Shown: piece by piece, positions 32,545 to 36,541 of the stretch
Position numbering within the stretch: the first letter of the stretch is position 1
Layout: each line of letters opens with the position of its first letter
Assembly: GCA_002729015.1 (NCBI GenBank)
Contig: PBVO01000088.1
Span: 1-36,541 of the forward strand
Reading direction: 5' to 3'
DNA from: Candidatus Poribacteria bacterium
GTDB lineage: Bacteria > Poribacteria > WGA-4E > UBA9662
DNA length: 36,541 nucleotides
Program-made: the position numbers and the translations under genes
The notes under the pieces: model-generated
Told to the model about the DNA's origin: nothing
What the model saw: the letters and a program-made list of their open reading frames with translations, nothing else
Databases searched by the model: none

Positions 32545-33318
32545 ATGAGAAATTCAATAACACAGAACCTTTCAAAAGAACAGGTTAGGCTATACCATCA
32601 GCAAGGTTGGTTAGGTCCATTTACACTAATCTCAGAAAGTGAAATGATGAAAATTAAGCTGAGAATTGATCAAGAAATTCTAGAACCAGGAAAAACCGCT
32701 CAGTTAGAAGAAAAGGATTACCTTCACAATCGACATCTCGATAACCTATGCGTTTACCAATTGATAAGCCACCCCAATTTAGTCGAAAAAGCAGCTTCTA
32801 TTTTGGGGAGAGATTTGGTTCTGTGGCGAACTAATTTTCAGTTGAAGCCTGCTTTAGGCGAGCAAGTAGGATGGGATACAGAGATCCCTTGGCATCAGGA
32901 CTGCGCATATTATCAGCCTTCACCCAATGTTATTCTTTCGGCGTGGATTGCAGTTGATGAATCCAACGGTGAAAATGGATGCATGCGTGTTTTGTCGGGA
33001 AGCCACAAGAAGATTTACCCTCATATCCGAATACCCGAGGTTGATCAATTCGGTCTTGTTGCAGACCCTTCAAGCTTCGATCCTAGTGCCGCAATTGATC
33101 TTGAATTAAAAGCTGGAGAATTTGTTTTTTTCAATGAGAGTGTCCTTCATTCTTCTCCAGCTAATCGTTCTTCAGCTCGTCGGTTAGGCATAACTCCCCG
33201 AATCACCGTTCCATTCGTCGAAGTTGGTAATCGGGAAAATATCGATGTTTTGATGCTTAAAGGTGAAGATTATATGGGAGATTACAAGGTAGTTGCCCCC
33301 CCAGAAACTAGGATTTGA
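32545..33318 (+). CDS. Phytanoyl-CoA dioxygenase (PhyH) family enzyme, second copy
   Basis: 257 residues. Fe(II) ligands: His117 and Asp119 (PWHQDCAYY) and His202 (VLHSSPANRS); Arg213 (ARRLGITPR) binds 2-oxoglutarate. The motif NGENGCMRVLSGSHK (141-155) is typical of the PhyH branch found with sugar- or amine-modifying clusters. It is only distantly similar to the PhyH at 19712, so the two probably have different substrates. No Shine-Dalgarno is visible before the ATG (TATTTAATAATG). As at 19712, a jelly-roll gene of the same paralogous pair follows, here on the same strand about 340 bp downstream. Confidence 0.92.
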   Translation: MRNSITQNLSKEQVRLYHQQGWLGPFTLISESEMMKIKLRIDQEILEPGKTAQLEEKDYLHNRHLDNLCVYQLISHPNLVEKAASILGRDLVLWRTNFQLKPALGEQVGWDTEIPWHQDCAYYQPSPNVILSAWIAVDESNGENGCMRVLSGSHKKIYPHIRIPEVDQFGLVADPSSFDPSAAIDLELKAGEFVFFNESVLHSSPANRSSARRLGITPRITVPFVEVGNRENIDVLMLKGEDYMGDYKVVAPPETRI

Positions 33319-33654
33319 CATTAACCAAGATACAATAATTGTAACGATAACCCAGAGTTAATCAAGATTATATAGACTTTCTTAATCAGTCCAAATCGAT
33401 TCAGAAAATAGGTTAAGATTCCATCCGAGTGGTAGTGAGGACATCGTATCTTATCTATATCCAAATTAGGCTCTACTTGTAATGAATGTACAATACTTGT
33501 AATGAATGTACAATTTTGTTAGTATGCTGGCATTCTATGAGAATTTTGATTAATCTTAGCACTTTTTCGCAAATTGGTAATGGTCTGGGTGATCTTATTC
33601 GATTAATGTGAATCTTATTAAATTTTTATCCTGAACCAAAAAGAGAGTTTTTGT
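33319..33654. other. Intergenic region with a 20-bp tandem repeat
   Basis: TACTTGTAATGAATGTACAA occurs twice in direct tandem (33474-33493, 33494-33513), about 140-180 bp upstream of the jelly-roll gene, a possible regulator-binding array. Nothing else seen. Confidence 0.45.
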
Positions 33655-34386
33655 ATGCAGTATCATAAGGGACTAATTTTCATCCTCACTATTTTTTTTA
33701 TTATTTCTGCTACCAGTCAGGCAGAAATATTGTTCAAAGATAACTTTGAAGGCGATGCTATAGATAATCCCCCCAAGAATTGGGCAGTTGGACACAAAGG
33801 ATTAGACGACTCTAAAGTGATTTGGGATCCTGACAGGCCTAAGAACAGGGTGTTTTCATCGCCAACCGAAAGACATGACGCCAAGGGGGCTGTTTACGTT
33901 ACAGGAAAAGGAAAAGGGTGGACCGACTATTATGTCCAGTGGGAAATGTTATATCCAAAGGATTTCTATATGGGTATAGTCTTTCGTTACACAGGAGGCG
34001 AAGCTTTTTATCTACTGGATAGGAGACAAAATACAAAAAAATTGGATTTTTGGAAGCGACAAAAAGCGAAGTGGGAAAACTTTGGCAGCTCTGCGGTTTT
34101 GGACTTGGAGATAGAGAAATGGTGGTCATTTCAACTCAAGGTTTCCGGTAATGACTTCGAAGTCAAAATGAAAGATAGTGAGAAAAAGACTCCGTTCGCT
34201 AAGTTGAAACCGGTGTTGGAGGGTTCTCATAACGAATTTAAAAAAGGGGACTTTGGCAACTATGGATGGGTTTTATTAGATAATGTGGTGGTGGCTACCG
34301 AACTAGCTGATTTTTCAAACCCTTGGGCAATTTCACCGGAGAATAGCCTGTCAACTAGCTGGGCTGTTATTAAGCGAGTAGACTAG
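33655..34386 (+). CDS. Secreted jelly-roll (LamG / DUF1080-like) protein, second copy, with WG-type tail
   Basis: 243 residues, same length as the paralogue at 20991 and clearly homologous throughout: VFSSPTERHD, YVTGKGKGWTDYYV, EAFYLLDRRQNTKKLDFWKR, GDFGNYGWVLLDNVVV. Signal peptide GLIFILTIFFIISATSQA after MQYHK. The tail NSLSTSWAVIKRVD (230-243) is the same C-terminal element as in the other three secreted proteins, though the linker before it differs. The ribosome binding site is weak (GAGAG). It sits between the second PhyH enzyme and the sulfatase, consistent with a role in glycan recognition or breakdown at the cell surface. Confidence 0.85.
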   Translation: MQYHKGLIFILTIFFIISATSQAEILFKDNFEGDAIDNPPKNWAVGHKGLDDSKVIWDPDRPKNRVFSSPTERHDAKGAVYVTGKGKGWTDYYVQWEMLYPKDFYMGIVFRYTGGEAFYLLDRRQNTKKLDFWKRQKAKWENFGSSAVLDLEIEKWWSFQLKVSGNDFEVKMKDSEKKTPFAKLKPVLEGSHNEFKKGDFGNYGWVLLDNVVVATELADFSNPWAISPENSLSTSWAVIKRVD

Positions 34387-34421
34387 CCGAAACATATTTT
34401 AGGTGTAGCAGGAAATCCATT

Positions 34422-34473
34422 TATATCGACTATGTCATATCGAATCTGATGTTTATATGACATAGTCTATATA
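34422..34473. promoter_or_regulatory. Long inverted repeat upstream of the sulfatase gene
   Basis: GACTATGTCATAT (34428-34440) and ATATGACATAGTC (34455-34467) are exact inverted copies with a 14-nt loop; six further base pairs extend outward after one mismatch. It lies 25 bp before the sulfatase ATG and about 40 bp after the preceding gene. Without a T run it is more likely an operator or leader hairpin than a terminator. Confidence 0.55.
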
Positions 34474-34492
34474 AACCCAATCATAATGATAT

Positions 34493-35857
34493 ATGGTTAG
34501 TAATAACGAATGGAATGGAACTTGGGACTATCGTCCACGTAATATCGTGGTAATCCAGGTTGATGATCTGGCCTGGCATCAACTTGGATGTCAAAATCCA
34601 AATTCATTTTACGAGACACCTAATCTGGATAATTTGGCCCAAAGAGGGTGGCGATTTTCCCAAGCTTATAGTGCGGCACCCATTTGCTCCGCTTCTCGAG
34701 CTGGCTTAATGACTGGTGTTTCACCGGCGAAGTTGGGACTAGAGTTCGTCACTAAACCTAGTCGCGCTTCATTTCCTACTCATACCAAACTCATTCAACC
34801 TTCTTACTCTCAAGAACTTCCCTTCTCAACTCCTACCTTAGGTGATTGTTTGTCTGAGGCTGGTTATAATACTGGGTTTGTTGGCAAATGGCACTTAACC
34901 CAAAATGGGTCATCTTACCTAGCTTACGGAGATGAAAATGGGCCCGAACAAAGAGGGTTCACTTGGAGCCAAGGCCAATTTGGGGCTCACCCGTACGCTT
35001 ACAGTGATCGAGATCTGAAAGAATATGAGCCGGGGATATTTCCTGCCGATGACAGCTCACAAGCTGCAGTTCAATTTATTCGTGATAATTCTAGTCGCCC
35101 TTTTTACCTTCATTTCTCGAGTTACTTCCCGCATGTTCCCTTACACACTCCATGCAAATGGCTGTTTGAAAAATATCAATCCAAGAATTCATCACTCACC
35201 AAAGAACAAATTTTCTATGCCGCTATGGTGGAGAGTATGGATCACTATATTGGACATATATTTCAAGAGCTTGAGTACCAAAATCTATCTTCTGAAACCA
35301 TGATCATTTTTACCAGTGATCACGGAGGAGATCCTAGGCACGATACCAACTGTCCTCACCGCGGAAGCAAATGGACCTTATATGAAGGAGGAATTCGAGT
35401 TCCATTTATGATTAGCTGGCCAGAAGTCTTGAAGCCAGAAATGATCTGTAACGATCCAATCGGAGGTATTGACTTGATGTCAACCCTTTGTGATTTGGTC
35501 AATCTGGTTCCGCCAAAAGGGCAAGACGGAACCTCACTGCTTCCATTGCTGGGTGGTACAGGTGACATTGACCGATCAACCCCACTGTTTTGGCATTTTC
35601 CTTTCTACCATCCAAGCACAGGCTATCAAGGGACGACTCCCTGTTCCGCCATCCGAGTTCAGAATTGGAAATTGATCCATTTTTTCGAAGACCAACGATC
35701 TGAACTATATAACTTGGAAGTAGATGTGATGGAGTGCGAAGATTTATCGCGCCACGAATCCAAGGTTAGTATTGACTTAGAAGGCCAATTGTTATCAATT
35801 TTACAGCGTAGAGGGGCGAGGCTTCCACGTCATAACCCGGAGTATTTAAGTTTTTAA
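34493..35857 (+). CDS. Type I (formylglycine) sulfatase, apparently cytoplasmic
   Basis: 454 residues. Alkaline-phosphatase-superfamily sulfatase: Asp24/Asp25 (IQVDDLAWHQLG) begin the metal site, Cys65 in CSASR (65-69) is the residue converted to formylglycine (consensus CxPxR/CxAxR), Lys132/His134 (GKWHL), Asp276/His277 (FTSDHGGD) and Lys near 294 (HRGSKWTLYEGGIRVP) complete the active site. ELYNLEVDVMECEDLS is the typical C-terminal strand. Cleaves sulfate esters from glycans or small molecules; the substrate is unknown. There is no signal peptide, unlike most marine polysaccharide sulfatases. Its formylglycine-generating enzyme is not in the window. No clear Shine-Dalgarno; other ATG/TTG starts upstream are not better. 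Confidence 0.92.
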   Translation: MVSNNEWNGTWDYRPRNIVVIQVDDLAWHQLGCQNPNSFYETPNLDNLAQRGWRFSQAYSAAPICSASRAGLMTGVSPAKLGLEFVTKPSRASFPTHTKLIQPSYSQELPFSTPTLGDCLSEAGYNTGFVGKWHLTQNGSSYLAYGDENGPEQRGFTWSQGQFGAHPYAYSDRDLKEYEPGIFPADDSSQAAVQFIRDNSSRPFYLHFSSYFPHVPLHTPCKWLFEKYQSKNSSLTKEQIFYAAMVESMDHYIGHIFQELEYQNLSSETMIIFTSDHGGDPRHDTNCPHRGSKWTLYEGGIRVPFMISWPEVLKPEMICNDPIGGIDLMSTLCDLVNLVPPKGQDGTSLLPLLGGTGDIDRSTPLFWHFPFYHPSTGYQGTTPCSAIRVQNWKLIHFFEDQRSELYNLEVDVMECEDLSRHESKVSIDLEGQLLSILQRRGARLPRHNPEYLSF

Positions 35858-35951
35858 TTTATATATGAGTTTTGTTTGTAATACGGATCTTTACTGACTT
35901 TATCTATTTTACTTTTTTAGAATATAGCCACATTATTTTTGATAACTGATA

Positions 35952-36541
35952 ATGAAACCATCTTCAATCCAGAAGCTAGATCCAAATTTCAGAACCACTG
36001 ACTCTCAAACAGGTCTTGATTGGTATGATGCACAGATACTTGGTGTTAGAGGTCAAGGTTGGTCAGAGACTCAACGGTCTTACGCTCGATTACCAGCTAA
36101 AGCTGAATCTCTGGTTCGAGAACCTGTCTGGCAATTAGCTCAACATTCTGCTGGTCTCTACGTAGGCTTCATTACTTCTTCAAAAACTATTGATGTTCGA
36201 TGGCAGCTATGGAGTGAAGACCTATCTATGCCTCACATGCCTGCGACTGGCGTCTCCGGACTCGATCTTTACATCAAAGACCCAAATCGACCTGGAGGAT
36301 CATGCTACCACTGGCTTGGTTCTTGTCATCCACAGAGTTTCCCACATAACCAAATTCAACTGGTGAGCCAACTAAATGATCAAGCCAACGAATTCCGGAT
36401 ATATCTTCCACTTTATAATGGAATAGAAAAGATCGAAATCGGAGTCGAAACAGATGCGATTGTTGAAACACCACCTATAGACGTGAATCCACCAATTGTT
36501 ATCTACGGTACTAGTATCGTTCAAGGTGGATGTGCTTCTCG
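35952..36541 (+). CDS. SGNH/GDSL hydrolase, N-terminal part
   Basis: The ORF is open from ATG 35952 to the window end (196 codons). An N-terminal beta-sandwich domain (GWSETQRSYARLPAKAESLV, then the GFITSSKTIDVRW strand and YIKDPNRPGG) precedes the SGNH hydrolase block I, seen right at the edge: IYGTSIVQGGCAS, where the serine of GTSI is the nucleophile. This two-domain layout is known from Planctomycetes-type SGNH hydrolases often associated with sulfatases. The catalytic Asp/His are outside the window. It lies 94 bp after the sulfatase on the same strand, so both may be co-transcribed; esterase action on decorated glycans is likely. Confidence 0.82.
   Translation, partial: MKPSSIQKLDPNFRTTDSQTGLDWYDAQILGVRGQGWSETQRSYARLPAKAESLVREPVWQLAQHSAGLYVGFITSSKTIDVRWQLWSEDLSMPHMPATGVSGLDLYIKDPNRPGGSCYHWLGSCHPQSFPHNQIQLVSQLNDQANEFRIYLPLYNGIEKIEIGVETDAIVETPPIDVNPPIVIYGTSIVQGGCAS

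Noticed and set aside
1..36541. tRNA, rRNA, CRISPR or insertion-sequence features
   Set aside because: No cloverleaf with a TTCGANNC arm, no regularly spaced repeats and no transposase-like frame were found on either strand by eye.

Overview
An AT-rich bacterial window with roughly 20 confident protein genes, separated by unusually long and partly decayed intergenic DNA. Gene content (two PhyH-type dioxygenases, secreted LamG and LamG-like jelly-roll proteins, a sulfatase, a Gfo/Idh/MocA oxidoreductase, a CE7 esterase, a GH5 glycosidase, a PDZ/HEAT protein of DUF6288 type, a TPR-methyltransferase and a planctomycete-style SGNH hydrolase) suggests a marine, polysaccharide-using heterotroph of the Poribacteria / Planctomycetes kind. 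Poribacteria is my best guess, from gene style only; there is no rRNA gene to test it. No tRNA, rRNA, CRISPR array, transposase or integrase was recognised.

Region 1 (1-7.3 kb): the start of an ArfB-type ribosome-rescue hydrolase (minus strand, cut by the window edge), a secreted protein of unknown function, an exported LTxxQ-repeat basic protein with its own terminator, a secreted alpha/beta hydrolase, a small membrane protein, and a large membrane-anchored HEAT-repeat protein whose repeats have expanded recently at DNA level.

Region 2 (7.3-13.1 kb): almost no conventional genes. It holds short membrane ORFs of 19-67 codons, zinc-ribbon membrane proteins (one with UGA at a zinc cysteine), an AhpD-like protein flanked by two copies of a ~100-bp direct repeat, an excisionase-like HTH protein, several frameshifted or nonsense-broken coding relics, and three copies (one near 4.6 kb, two in tandem near 12.3 kb) of a structured intergenic element with conserved hairpins. 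This is the most unusual part of the window.

Region 3 (13.1-22 kb): a tandem pair of secreted LamG proteins, the GTPase TypA/BipA, a TPR-methyltransferase, a PhyH dioxygenase and a secreted LamG-like jelly-roll protein. The two LamG proteins, this jelly-roll protein and its paralogue at 33.7 kb all end in the same short C-terminal tail, the strongest candidate here for an undescribed sorting or anchoring signal.

Region 4 (22-36.5 kb): a decayed DUF418/YeiB membrane-protein gene; a likely operon for intracellular glycan processing (CE7 esterase, GH5 glycosidase, histidine phosphatase); a PDZ/DUF6288/HEAT protein; a membrane protein plus Gfo/Idh/MocA oxidoreductase operon; a second PhyH enzyme; the second jelly-roll paralogue; a type I sulfatase; and the start of an SGNH hydrolase cut by the window end. 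Together these suggest recognition and stripping of decorated (acetylated, sulfated) glycans, with sugar oxidation downstream.
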